From NCBI RefSeq assembly GCF_051487185.1, contig NZ_JAHVDK010000003.1, forward strand, positions 1-64,000: a DNA stretch of 64,000 nucleotides, written 5' to 3'. The notes below the pieces were generated by a model that saw nothing but the letters and a program-made list of their open reading frames with translations, ran no database searches and was not told the origin of the DNA. Shown in pieces: positions 6,833 to 15,813 of this stretch; within the stretch, counting starts at the first letter, position 1, and each line of letters opens with the position of its first letter. The position numbers and the translations under genes are program-made. Source of the stretch: Inquilinus limosus_F. GTDB taxonomy: Bacteria; Pseudomonadota; Alphaproteobacteria; DSM-16000; Inquilinaceae.

Positions 6833-8362
6833 ATGGCGGCACCCGGCGAATCCGTCCCCTACCGGGGCATGATCACGGTCTGCGTGATGCTGGCGACCAT
6901 CATGCAGGCGCTGGACACCACCATCGCCAACATCGCCCTGCCCTACATGCAGGGCAATCTCGGCGCCAACCAGGACCAGATCAACTGGGTCCTGACCTCC
7001 TACATCGTCGCCGCGGCGATCATGACGCCGGTCACCGGCGCCCTGGTCAGCCGGATCGGCCGCAAGAACCTGTTCATCGTCTCGGTGATCGGCTTCGTCG
7101 TCGCCTCGGTGCTGTGCGGCCTGGCCCAGAACGTCACCGAGATCGTCGGCTTCCGGCTGCTGCAGGGCGTGTTCGGCGCGCCGCTGGTGCCGCTGTCCCA
7201 GGCCACGGTGATCGACATCAACCCGCCGGAGCGGCGCGGCCAGGCCATGGCGATCTGGGGCGTCGGCGTCATGGTCGGGCCGATCCTCGGCCCCGTGCTC
7301 GGTGGCTGGCTGACCGATCACTACTCCTGGCGCTGGGTGTTCTACATCAACGTGCCGATCGGCGCCCTGGCGCTGGCCGGCATGCTGATCTTCATGTCGG
7401 ACAGCGGCCGGCAGGCGGCCAAGCGCTTCGACTGGCTCGGCTTCTTCTTTCTCAGCCTCGGCATCGGCGCGCTGCAGATGATGCTCGACCGCGGCCAGGA
7501 CCAGGACTGGTTCAACTCGCTCGAGATCATCATCGAGCTGGTGCTGGCGGCGCTCGGCTTCTACCTCTTCGTCGTGCATCTGCTGACGGCGGAGGCGCCC
7601 TTCGTCCGTCCCGCGCTGTTCACCGACCGCAACTTCGTGGTCGCCATGGTGGTGATGGCGATCGTCGGGTCGCTCTACTACTCGATCATGGCCCTGGCGA
7701 CGCCGTTCCTGCAGACCATGCTGGGCTATCCGGTGGTCACGGCCGGCCTCGTGATGGGCCCGCGCGGCATCGGTACCATGGTGGCGATGATGGCGGTCGG
7801 CCGGCTGATCGGGAAGGTCGACACCCGCCTCCTGCTGCTGATCGGCCTCGGCATGATCATCGGCTCGCTGTGGCGGATGACGGGCTACAACCTCGACATC
7901 TCCGCGACCGAGTTCATGCTCGACGGGCTGGTGCAGGGCGCCGGCCTCGGCCTCGTCTTCGTGCCGCTCTCGACCATGGCCTTCTCGACCCTGCCGCGGC
8001 TCTATCTGGACGAGGGTGCCGGCATCTACAGCGTGTCGCGCAACCTCGGCAGCTCGATCGGCATCTCGATCGTCACCGCGCTGCTGACCCGCAACATCCA
8101 GACCAACCACCAGCTGCTGGGCGAGCACGTCACCGCCTTCAGCCCGGCGGTGCGGCAGCTGCCGGAGATGATGTCCCCTGGCACCGTGACCGGCCGGGCG
8201 ATCCTCGACCAGCTGGTCAACCAGCAGGCGGCGCTGATCGCTTATATCGACGACTTCAAGCTCCTGATGGTGCTGGCGATCGCGGCGATCCCTCTGCTGC
8301 TCCTGCTGCGCAAGCCCAAGGCCGGCGGCAGCGGGCCGGCGGTGCAGGTGCATGCGGATTGA
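6833..8362 (+). CDS. emrB: DHA2-family MFS multidrug exporter, EmrB/QacA type
   Basis: A 509-residue proton-driven drug exporter predicted to have 14 membrane helices. Motif D-like DTTIANIALPYMQGNL is in helix 1. Motif A is in the 2-3 loop (ALVSRIGRKNLFIVSV), and motif C GPILGPVLGGWL is in helix 5. The ATG at 6833 follows the emrA stop by one base, with GGAG in the end of emrA, so emrA and emrB are probably translationally coupled. An in-frame upstream start at 6782 lies inside emrA and is less likely. Together with emrA it should form an EmrAB-type efflux pump controlled by the adjacent MarR protein. Confidence 0.94.
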   Translation: MAAPGESVPYRGMITVCVMLATIMQALDTTIANIALPYMQGNLGANQDQINWVLTSYIVAAAIMTPVTGALVSRIGRKNLFIVSVIGFVVASVLCGLAQNVTEIVGFRLLQGVFGAPLVPLSQATVIDINPPERRGQAMAIWGVGVMVGPILGPVLGGWLTDHYSWRWVFYINVPIGALALAGMLIFMSDSGRQAAKRFDWLGFFFLSLGIGALQMMLDRGQDQDWFNSLEIIIELVLAALGFYLFVVHLLTAEAPFVRPALFTDRNFVVAMVVMAIVGSLYYSIMALATPFLQTMLGYPVVTAGLVMGPRGIGTMVAMMAVGRLIGKVDTRLLLLIGLGMIIGSLWRMTGYNLDISATEFMLDGLVQGAGLGLVFVPLSTMAFSTLPRLYLDEGAGIYSVSRNLGSSIGISIVTALLTRNIQTNHQLLGEHVTAFSPAVRQLPEMMSPGTVTGRAILDQLVNQQAALIAYIDDFKLLMVLAIAAIPLLLLLRKPKAGGSGPAVQVHAD

Positions 8363-8416
8363 CGGTACGCCTTGGATCCGCTGCCATCTGATAAAGTAAG
8401 GAGGCAGGAGGCGACC

Positions 8417-8676
8417 ATGACAGTCAAGATCTCGATCACGCTGACCGATGATCAGGAAGCCCTTGCACGCGGCTTGGTCGACAGCGGGCAATACCGAGCC
8501 TCAGCGCGGTGCTCCAGCGCCGGCTCGACATGCTGCGGCGCGACAACGAGATGCGTGACGCAGAGCTCCAGGCCCTCCGACTGCTGATCGATCAGCGTCG
8601 GGCGGGACCGTTCGTGGAACTTGACGAAGGTGAGGCGGCGACTGAAGCGCTTCTGGCCTTGAGGCGCGCTCATTAG
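8417..8676 (+). pseudogene. Frameshifted ParD-like antitoxin, orphan
   Basis: The ATG at 8417 has an excellent ribosome binding site (GGAGGCAGGAGG). It begins MTVKISITLTDDQEALARG, a ribbon-helix-helix antitoxin N-terminus. After Tyr26 the frame changes: the continuation SAVLQRRLDMLRRDNEMRD... to the stop at 8674-8676 lies in the -1 frame, as if one base near 8495-8500 were lost. Rejoined, the product would be about 86 residues, a normal ParD length. No ParE toxin ORF follows; a repeat element starts 27 bp downstream. It is either a decayed remnant or a sequencing error. No slippery heptamer that would suggest programmed frameshifting is seen. Confidence 0.75.
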
Positions 8677-8703
8677 TCGATTTGGACAAAAACTGAACTA
8701 ATC

Positions 8704-8782
8704 TGTCATGCCCGGGCTTGACCCGGGCATCCAGAGTCTGTCGACATCTTCTGGATTGCCGGGGTCAAGCCCGGCAATGACA
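8704..8782. repeat. Palindromic intergenic repeat, GTCAT...ATGAC family
   Basis: TGTCATGCCCGGGCTTGAC on the left mirrors GTCAAGCCCGGCAATGACA on the right, with ATCCAGA and TCTGGAT arms between. The whole element is a large imperfect palindrome. It separates the antitoxin remnant from the end of the minus-strand nucleotidase gene and may help end transcription of both. Confidence 0.8.
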
Positions 8783-8829
8783 ATAAGGGGGTGAGCTTTG
8801 CTCGGGTCGGTTCTTCCGGGGCGTTCCCT

Positions 8830-10785
8830 CTACCCCGCGAACACCAGCCGGTACTTGGCGAAACCGTCGCCGGCATCGCCGAGCTGCTCGATGGTCAGAC
8901 CCGGCGGCACCGCCGCCTGGGCGGCAGCTGGGGCGCCGGGGAAGGTCACCACCACAGTCTTCGGCAGCGGCACGAAGCTCCAATTGCCGTCGGCGGTCGG
9001 GTTGATCCGGCCCTGCTCGTGGATGAAGCGCACCAGCACGTCGCGGTTGGTGTCCGGCGCCTCGACCACGATGGTCTTGCCGTCCAGCCCCGGGAAGCTG
9101 CCGCCGCCCCCGGCGCGGTAGTTGTTGGTGACGACGACGAACTCTTGGCTTTCGTCGATCGGCTTGCCCTGGAACTGCAGGTCGACGATGCGATGGGCGT
9201 CCGGTGCCACCAACTTGCCGTCGCCGTCGTAGCGCGAGGGCTGGGTCAGGTCGATCTTGTAGGTCACGCCATCGATCACGTCGAAATTGTAGGACGGGAA
9301 GGACGGGTCGATCAGCGGCTGCTCCTCGGCCTTCGCCGGGTCGATGCGGTTGAAGATGCCGGCCGACCGCTCCAGCCATTCGCGCACGATGGCGCCGGAG
9401 ACGCGCACCGCCCGCACCGTGTTCGGGTAGAGATAGAGGTCGGCGACGTTCTTGATCGCGATCGGCCCGGCCGGGACGCTGGTGTAGTAGTCGGGCCCGC
9501 CGCGGCCGCCGGCCTTGAACGGCGCGGCGGCGGAGAGCAGCGGCAACCCCGCCGCGGGGGTGCCGGCCAGCAGCGGCGCGACGTACCAGAGCTGGGCCTG
9601 GCTGACGATCTGCACCGACGGGTCGTCCGCCACCAGGGCGAAGTAGCTGGTGATCGGCGCCGTGATCTCGCCGACCGGCTGGCGGACATAGGCGAGGGTG
9701 GCGTCGTGCTCCGCCTGCGCCGCCGCGAGGATCTCCGGCCGCGATTCGACCAGCGGCACCACCTTGCGGTCGCGGCGCTCGTAGATCGGCCGGGCCTCGG
9801 ATTTGAACGCCGCGACCTTCCATGCGGCGCCGTCGCGCTCCAGCTCCAGGTCGATGATACCGAGATGGCTGCCCCAGAATCCGGCCATCACCGCCGGGAT
9901 GCCGTGCAGCGTCCCGCGCTCGGCGTCGACGCCGTCGATGCCGGCGAAGTCCGGGCCGGGGAAGACCCGGTGCTGGTGGCCGGTCAGGATCACGTCGATG
10001 CCCGGCACCTCGGCCAGGAACAGGGCCGCGTTCTCCTCGCCGCCCGCGCGGGGACCGCCGGCGATGCCGGAATGGCACAGCGCCACCACCAGCTCGGCCC
10101 CTTCCTTGCGCAGCTCGGGCACGAATTTGCGGGCGGCGTCGACGATGTCGGTGGTCGTGACATGGCCTTCGAGATGGCCCTGGTCCCACTGCATGATCTG
10201 TGGCGGGACGAAGCCGATGACGCCGATCTTCACCGGCACCGTGGCGCCGGACTCATCCTTCAGATTGCGCTCCAGGATCTTGAAGGGCGGCAAATAGGGG
10301 CTGCCGTCGGTCTTCAGCAGGTTGGCGCAGACCAGCGGGAAATCGGCGCCCTGCATCATCGCCTTGCCGAGATAGTCGAGCCCGTAGTTGAACTCGTGAT
10401 TGCCCATGGTCCCGCAGTCGTAGCCCAGCAGGTTCATGGCCTTGACGATCGGGTGCACCGCGCCGTTCTCCAGGCCGCGCTGATAGGCCATGTAGTCGCC
10501 CATCGGGTTGCCCTGGATCACGTCGCCGTTGTCGAACAGCAGGACATTGGTGGCCTCGGCCCGGGCGGCCGCCAGCACCGCGGCGGTGCGGGCCAGGCCC
10601 ATCGTGTCGTCGCCCTTGTCGCGATAGTAGTCGTAGGGGAAGACGGCGACGTGCAGGTCCGTCGTCTCCAAGACCCGCAGCGTCAGCTTCGGCGCCGCGG
10701 CCCGCAGCGGGGCAGGCGCCAGGCCGATCGCGGCGGCGGCGACACCCGCCTTCAAGGTGGTGCGGCGGGTCAGGCGATCGGTCAT
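8830..10785 (-). CDS. cpdB: Periplasmic 2',3'-cyclic-nucleotide phosphodiesterase/5'-nucleotidase (CpdB-like)
   Basis: A 651-residue bifunctional enzyme that salvages nucleotides in the periplasm. The N-terminus has a Tat signal (TRRTTLKAG followed by a hydrophobic stretch and an AAA cleavage region). The calcineurin-like metallophosphatase domain shows ETTDLHVAVFPYDYY, NGDVIQGNPMGDY, GNHEFNYGLDYL and TGHQHRVF, which supply the dinuclear metal ligands. The 5'-nucleotidase C-terminal domain (about residues 370-600) includes NVADLYLYPNT and TNNYRAGGGG. AGGAG lies 8-9 nt before the ATG. Length agrees with CpdB proteins. It appears to be a single-gene unit. Confidence 0.92.
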   Translation of the reverse strand: MTDRLTRRTTLKAGVAAAAIGLAPAPLRAAAPKLTLRVLETTDLHVAVFPYDYYRDKGDDTMGLARTAAVLAAARAEATNVLLFDNGDVIQGNPMGDYMAYQRGLENGAVHPIVKAMNLLGYDCGTMGNHEFNYGLDYLGKAMMQGADFPLVCANLLKTDGSPYLPPFKILERNLKDESGATVPVKIGVIGFVPPQIMQWDQGHLEGHVTTTDIVDAARKFVPELRKEGAELVVALCHSGIAGGPRAGGEENAALFLAEVPGIDVILTGHQHRVFPGPDFAGIDGVDAERGTLHGIPAVMAGFWGSHLGIIDLELERDGAAWKVAAFKSEARPIYERRDRKVVPLVESRPEILAAAQAEHDATLAYVRQPVGEITAPITSYFALVADDPSVQIVSQAQLWYVAPLLAGTPAAGLPLLSAAAPFKAGGRGGPDYYTSVPAGPIAIKNVADLYLYPNTVRAVRVSGAIVREWLERSAGIFNRIDPAKAEEQPLIDPSFPSYNFDVIDGVTYKIDLTQPSRYDGDGKLVAPDAHRIVDLQFQGKPIDESQEFVVVTNNYRAGGGGSFPGLDGKTIVVEAPDTNRDVLVRFIHEQGRINPTADGNWSFVPLPKTVVVTFPGAPAAAQAAVPPGLTIEQLGDAGDGFAKYRLVFAG

Positions 10786-10863
10786 GCGGCGCTCCTGCGG
10801 CTGGGACGCCGCAGTCTAGAGCGAAGAAGATGACGGTTCCTAGTCGATCGCCGCGAGGTCGAG

Positions 10864-10891
10864 TGCCGGGCGGGCCCCCGCCCGCCCGGCA
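10864..10891 (-). terminator. Strong hairpin after the YegP-like gene
   Basis: TGCCGGGCGGGC (10864-10875) and GCCCGCCCGGCA (10880-10891) form a perfect 12-bp stem with a CCCC loop, 8 nt beyond the stop of the minus-strand gene. There is no U-run, so intrinsic termination may be weak, but the position fits a transcript 3' end. Confidence 0.55.
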
Positions 10892-10898
10892 GCCGTGG

Positions 10899-11081
10899 TC
10901 AGGCGGCGCTGTTGTCCTCGGTCTGGGCCTCGGGGCCGTTCTTCTTGATCGACTCGATGGCGTTCTTGGCCGAGGCCTTGCTGGCGTAGCCCTCGGTCGA
11001 GAAGATCACCTCGGAGTTGTACTTGAACTGCACCCGGTACTCGCCGGCCTTGTCCTTGTAGATGACAAATTTGTGAGCCAT
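10899..11081 (-). CDS. YegP/DUF1508-family small protein
   Basis: A 60-residue protein matching one DUF1508 repeat: FVIYKDKAGEYRVQFKYNSEVIFSTEGYASKASAKNAIESIKKN. The family folds as a small beta-beta-beta-alpha unit, often present as a tandem pair (E. coli YegP has two); here there is one plus an acidic tail. The molecular role is not established. GGAGG lies 7 nt upstream of the ATG. The gene is alone, with a 12-bp hairpin just beyond its stop. Confidence 0.85.
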   Translation of the reverse strand: MAHKFVIYKDKAGEYRVQFKYNSEVIFSTEGYASKASAKNAIESIKKNGPEAQTEDNSAA

Positions 11082-11174
11082 GGGTCGCCCCTCCGGGATT
11101 GTGACATTCGCCCGGCAGTTTGATCGCGATATCCCAATATTCGCAAGCAGCTTTGTTGATCGAAGACAAGTTTT

Positions 11175-12617
11175 CTACGCCGCCGGGGTGAACTGATAGG
11201 GCGTGGCACCGCGCAAATTCTCGTCCACCGACAGCACGTGGTTCAGCGGCGGGAAGGCACGCTGGTCGCAATCCGGCCGCTCGCACAGCCGGCAATGCAG
11301 CCCGATCGGCGCCGCCGCCTCGTCGGAGGCGAGATCGATGCCGTCGGCATAGACCAGCTGCGCCGCATGGGCGATCTCGCAGCCCAGCGCCAGGGCGAAG
11401 CTCTGCCCCGGCGCGCGGAAGCCGGCGCCCGGCTTGGACACGGTGCGGGCGATGGTGAACCAGCGGCTGCCGTCCGGCAGCTCCGCCACCTGGGTCTGGA
11501 TCCGCCCGGGCGAGCGGAAGGCGTCGGGCAGGATCCACAACGGGCAGGCGCCGCCCATGCGGGCGAAGGCGGAGTTGGTGGCGCCCAGGCGCTTGGACAC
11601 GTTGCCGGCCTTGTCGCTGCGGATCAGGAAGAAGGGCACGCCCTTGGCGCCCTGGCGCTGCAGCGTGGTCAGGCGGACGCAGACCTGCTCGAACGAAGCC
11701 TCGAACCGGCTCTGCAGCACCTCGATGTCGTAGCGCAGCGCCGTCGCCGCCCGCCAGAACCTGTCATACGGCATCATCACCGCCCCGGCCAGATAGTTGG
11801 CCAGCACGATGCGGCCGAGGCGCGACGCCTCCGGGCCGGAGAAGCCGACCGGCGCCACCATCTCGTCCAAGAGGGCCCGGTACTTGATCAGCGCGATCTG
11901 CACCGCCAGCTGGAAGCTGCGGCTGGGCAGGGGCAGCATCTCGGATAGGAGAATTCGGCGGCCGTGCCGGTCGTAGCGGCGGCGCACCGGCCCCATCACC
12001 TCGACCGGCATCACCTTGACCCGCAGCGTCAGCTCCTCGTCGAGATACCGGATCAGCCCGGGGAATAGGGCCCCGGGCTCGATCGCGCCGGCTTGCCAGA
12101 TCTCCTCCGCCGCCGTCTCCAGCTCCGGGAAATGATGGCCGTGCGCCTGCACCCAGTCGCGCACCTCGTCCAGTGGTGAGGAACCCTCGGCGATGTCCGG
12201 CGCCGATTGCTGCTCGGCCAGAAGCCGCAGCGTCTCCCGCCCCTCGCGATAGGCCTGGTACAGGGCCAGCACCGCCTCGGCCGCGGCCGGAGCCTGGGCG
12301 GCCAGGTCGATGATGTCCTGCCGCTTCAGCCCGGCGGTGCCCGGCCGCGGCGTGGCGAAGAGCGGATCGCCGAACACCTCGGAGAGGCCTCCGACCAGCC
12401 GCTCGCCCTCATCCTCGGCGAAGGTCGCGAGGTCGAGGTCGAAGATCTGGCCCAGCTTCAGCAGGATCTCGACCGTCACCGGCCGCTGGTTGCTCTCGAT
12501 CAGGTTGAGATAGGAGGCGGAGATGCCCAGCCGTTCGGCGAGCTGCGCCTGCGTGACCTCGCGATCGCGCCGCAGCCGCCGGATCTTGTGCCCCAGCATC
12601 GCCTTGCGCGCGGCCAT
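11175..12617 (-). CDS. ScfR/RamB-like XRE-family regulator of C2/short-chain acyl metabolism
   Basis: A 480-residue regulator. The N-terminal XRE helix-turn-helix (about residues 9-64) contains TQAQLAERLGISASYLNLIES. A middle ImmA/IrrE-like domain (about 160-300) follows, and then the C-terminal ScfR (DUF2083) domain with a Cys cluster, HCRLCERPDCDQRAFP. This architecture is that of RamB in Corynebacterium, which controls glyoxylate-cycle genes. The gene is divergent from aceA, 163 bp apart, supporting control of isocitrate lyase in response to acetate or short-chain acyl-CoA. GGAG lies 7-8 nt before the ATG. The shared intergenic region has TTTACAA repeats that are candidate binding sites. 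Confidence 0.88.
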   Translation of the reverse strand: MAARKAMLGHKIRRLRRDREVTQAQLAERLGISASYLNLIESNQRPVTVEILLKLGQIFDLDLATFAEDEGERLVGGLSEVFGDPLFATPRPGTAGLKRQDIIDLAAQAPAAAEAVLALYQAYREGRETLRLLAEQQSAPDIAEGSSPLDEVRDWVQAHGHHFPELETAAEEIWQAGAIEPGALFPGLIRYLDEELTLRVKVMPVEVMGPVRRRYDRHGRRILLSEMLPLPSRSFQLAVQIALIKYRALLDEMVAPVGFSGPEASRLGRIVLANYLAGAVMMPYDRFWRAATALRYDIEVLQSRFEASFEQVCVRLTTLQRQGAKGVPFFLIRSDKAGNVSKRLGATNSAFARMGGACPLWILPDAFRSPGRIQTQVAELPDGSRWFTIARTVSKPGAGFRAPGQSFALALGCEIAHAAQLVYADGIDLASDEAAAPIGLHCRLCERPDCDQRAFPPLNHVLSVDENLRGATPYQFTPAA

Positions 12618-12630
12618 GGATATTCTCCGA

Positions 12631-12717
12631 TTTACAAAATCGACATCAACAAACTTTACAAGCTTTCCCTTTCACGCTCAACGCCGCGTTGACGCTGGGC
12701 AGAGCGCGACCCAACAT
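12631..12717. promoter_or_regulatory. Divergent scfR-like/aceA control region with candidate operators
   Basis: TTTACAA occurs at 12631-12637 and again at 12655-12661, 24 bp apart on the same helical face. The second lies in AAACTTTACAAG, close to the known RamB box (AAACTTTGCAAA). A palindrome TCAACG-CCG-CGTTGA (12678-12692) overlaps a possible -35 TTGACG (12689-12694), with CAACAT 17 bp downstream as a weak -10 for aceA. Function is inferred. Confidence 0.45.
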
Positions 12718-12780
12718 CCTTCTCATCTTCGCAGCGCAACATGACGCGCCGCCGCGACGGACTTGAAAAGGATTTACAGT

Positions 12781-14058
<1,278 letters not shown>

Positions 14059-14087
14059 TCGTCTGCGCCCGAACGGAGGACAGGACC

Positions 14088-14291
14088 ATGACCACCCGAC
14101 CGAACCGCTTCTGGATCATCGGCGGCGAATACGCCGACACCCGCTTCGACCGGCTGATCGACGGCACCGAAAGCCTACAGGGTCCCTTCGACAGTTATGA
14201 CGACGCGCTGCACGCCTGGCGGCAGCTGGCCTCGGCGACCACCAGCAACGCGCATCAGCGCTACACCATCGCGCATGAGGGCGCCCGGTAG
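14088..14291 (+). CDS. DUF4170-family small protein
   Basis: A 67-residue protein, MTTRPNRFWIIGGEYADT..., matching the alphaproteobacterial DUF4170 pattern: FW(I/V)xGGEY, then a GPFxxYxDAxxxW segment near the middle and a closing RYTI(A/V). Function is unknown. It starts 29 nt after the aceA stop with GGAGGA 8 nt upstream, so it may be co-transcribed with aceA. A strong terminator follows at 14311-14348 and closes this two-gene unit. Confidence 0.85.
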   Translation: MTTRPNRFWIIGGEYADTRFDRLIDGTESLQGPFDSYDDALHAWRQLASATTSNAHQRYTIAHEGAR

Positions 14292-14310
14292 GGGGGCCTG
14301 ATACGCGACC

Positions 14311-14348
14311 GGGCCGGGCGGCGCGGGCGCACCGTCCGGCCCTTCTTT
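14311..14348 (+). terminator. Rho-independent terminator after aceA-DUF4170
   Basis: A 14-bp stem with one wobble and one mismatch (14311-14324 with 14329-14342), loop GGGC, followed by TTCTTT. It lies 20 nt after the DUF4170 stop. Confidence 0.75.
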
Positions 14349-14376
14349 CACGCGCCGATCCTACAGACCCAACTCC

Positions 14377-14403
14377 GGCCCGGCCGATCCGTTCGGCCGG
14401 GCC
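14377..14403 (-). terminator. Hairpin beyond the minus-strand unknown gene
   Basis: GGCCCGGCCGA (14377-14387) pairs perfectly with TCGGCCGGGCC (14393-14403) around TCCGT. It sits 17 nt beyond the stop of the minus-strand gene and between convergent units. There is no U-run. Confidence 0.5.
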
Positions 14404-14420
14404 GCTTTCCGTCGGTCTGC

Positions 14421-15188
14421 TCAGTTGGGCTTGGCGCCCGGGTTGAGAGGCAGATCGTTCGGCGAGATGCAGAGGTCCCTCGCCACCGCCAGAACCTGCT
14501 TGTCGACCTCGACGTCGATGCTCTGGCCGTTGCCCAGCTTCCAGTCGACCTGGGCCAAGTCCTTGAGAGCCTGGGTCTGCTTGTTGCGATCGTTCCCCGC
14601 GACCTTGTCGACATAGGCGCGGATGATCTGCTTCCGGTTGACGTCGCTGTCCTTGCCGTAATCCAGCGACAGAAGCTGCTTCACGTCATCGAACGAGGTC
14701 TCGGGATTCTTGACGTAGTCATTGATCCACGTGTTGCGCGTCTCCTGGTTCGGCGCGTCCAGGAGGCTGGCTCCGAATTTCTGGGGCGTCGAGGTGTCGG
14801 GCTTGGGGCCGGCCGGCGTCTCCGGGCCCGGCCCGGCTTCCGGCGGGACCGGAAGCATGATGAAGTCGGGAGTCAGGTCCCCCTGGTGGTAGGCGTGGAT
14901 CAGATCCGGATTGGGGATGTGGTCGTTCAGCGCGACGACGCCCGCGTTGATGTCCTTGGGCGCGATGCCGGCCTCCACGCCCATGCGCCATTGCGAGTCG
15001 CCGGACTCGGGCACCTGGACGGTGCCTTCGCTCAGCAGCTCCTGGGCGTCCTTGAGGCCGTGCTGCTGGGCCAGCCCGTTCAGCGTCTGCAGCCATTGCT
15101 GCTGCTGGGCCGCGGATACCTCGTGGGTCCGCCCGTCCTTTCCCACCAGCGAGAGCTTGTTGTCCTTGTAGGTGACCGTGAGCGACAT
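14421..15188 (-). CDS. Hypothetical protein with proline-rich middle linker
   Basis: A 255-residue protein. The start at 15188 (MSLTVTYKDNKLSLVGKDGR) has GGAGG 5-6 nt upstream and is preferred over the long in-frame extension to 15356. Residues 1-125 look like one soluble domain (AQQQQWLQTLNGLAQQHGL is helical). Then follows a Pro/Gly-rich linker (PPEAGPGPETPAGPKPDTST) and a second helical domain with AYVDKVAGNDRNKQTQALKD. There is no signal peptide or membrane segment. I recognise no family and can offer no function. The gene is isolated, with a hairpin after it and a 600-bp non-coding region before it. Confidence 0.7.
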   Translation of the reverse strand: MSLTVTYKDNKLSLVGKDGRTHEVSAAQQQQWLQTLNGLAQQHGLKDAQELLSEGTVQVPESGDSQWRMGVEAGIAPKDINAGVVALNDHIPNPDLIHAYHQGDLTPDFIMLPVPPEAGPGPETPAGPKPDTSTPQKFGASLLDAPNQETRNTWINDYVKNPETSFDDVKQLLSLDYGKDSDVNRKQIIRAYVDKVAGNDRNKQTQALKDLAQVDWKLGNGQSIDVEVDKQVLAVARDLCISPNDLPLNPGAKPN

Positions 15189-15813
15189 CGACACCTCCGG
15201 TTTGGGGCGCCGCCATAGGCAGGCCCTGGCCTGTCCGGCGTCGGCCGAGAAGGGCCGCACGCGATTTTCCGACCTGGGTTGAGAATAGATTCCAGTCCCC
15301 CCGAATCTCTGCACCAACCCCGCGGGAATGTAAATGTTCCGAAATGATCCCGTCATCGGACTGCAATCCAGCGCGAGCCTTTGCCCTGCAAATGATCGGT
15401 GGACCAGGATGGCCGATCTGATCGACTTTCATTCGAAGGGAAACGATCCTCGCCGCGGTCGGCCGGCCTGAAGTCTCAGGTCATCCTGGTCGGGGATCCA
15501 TATCGATCCAGTCTTCGGGCGCTCTCGACAGATTCCGGCGGCGCGGATCTCTCGGCATCCGGTCACAGAATCTTATTTGACAAATAGCGGAAATTGGAAC
15601 CGCGGGGACGATCGGCGGCTAAACACTCCGCAGCTGGTATCCGCCGGGCCGTCTTGCCGCGATCCATCTCGCCGGCGATTGCAATCGATCTTGAGGCAAA
15701 AGATCAACATTGGCTCAAAGTCATTTTATTGCGCACAATTACACAATACTATATGTTGGTTCTTCGATCCTCCATGCCACCAGCGGCAGTGGAGGTCGAA
15801 TGGAGGGAACCAC
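15189..15813. other. Long intergenic region between the unknown gene and aqpZ
   Basis: This 625-bp stretch has no protein-like ORF. The part nearest aqpZ (about 15690-15770) is AT-rich (TTTTATTGCGCACAATTACA and nearby), the likely place for the aqpZ promoter, but no pair of elements has good spacing. GGAAATTGGAACCG at 15589-15602 resembles the -35 side of extracytoplasmic or general-stress promoters without a convincing -10. It may hold a long 5' leader or small RNA; nothing decisive is visible. Confidence 0.4.

Noticed and set aside
6686..8491. A 601-residue minus-strand open frame opposite emrB
   Set aside because: Composition is His/Arg/Asp-rich and lacks any domain; it is the complement of a clear MFS transporter.
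8417..8676. Programmed -1 frameshifting in the antitoxin gene
   Set aside because: No slippery heptamer or following pseudoknot is visible at 8490-8505; simple base loss is the better explanation.
15577..15813. N-terminal extension of aqpZ to 15577
   Set aside because: The extra 79 residues are not protein-like and would cover the AT-rich promoter region; the ATG at 15814 has a strong ribosome binding site and starts the first helix.
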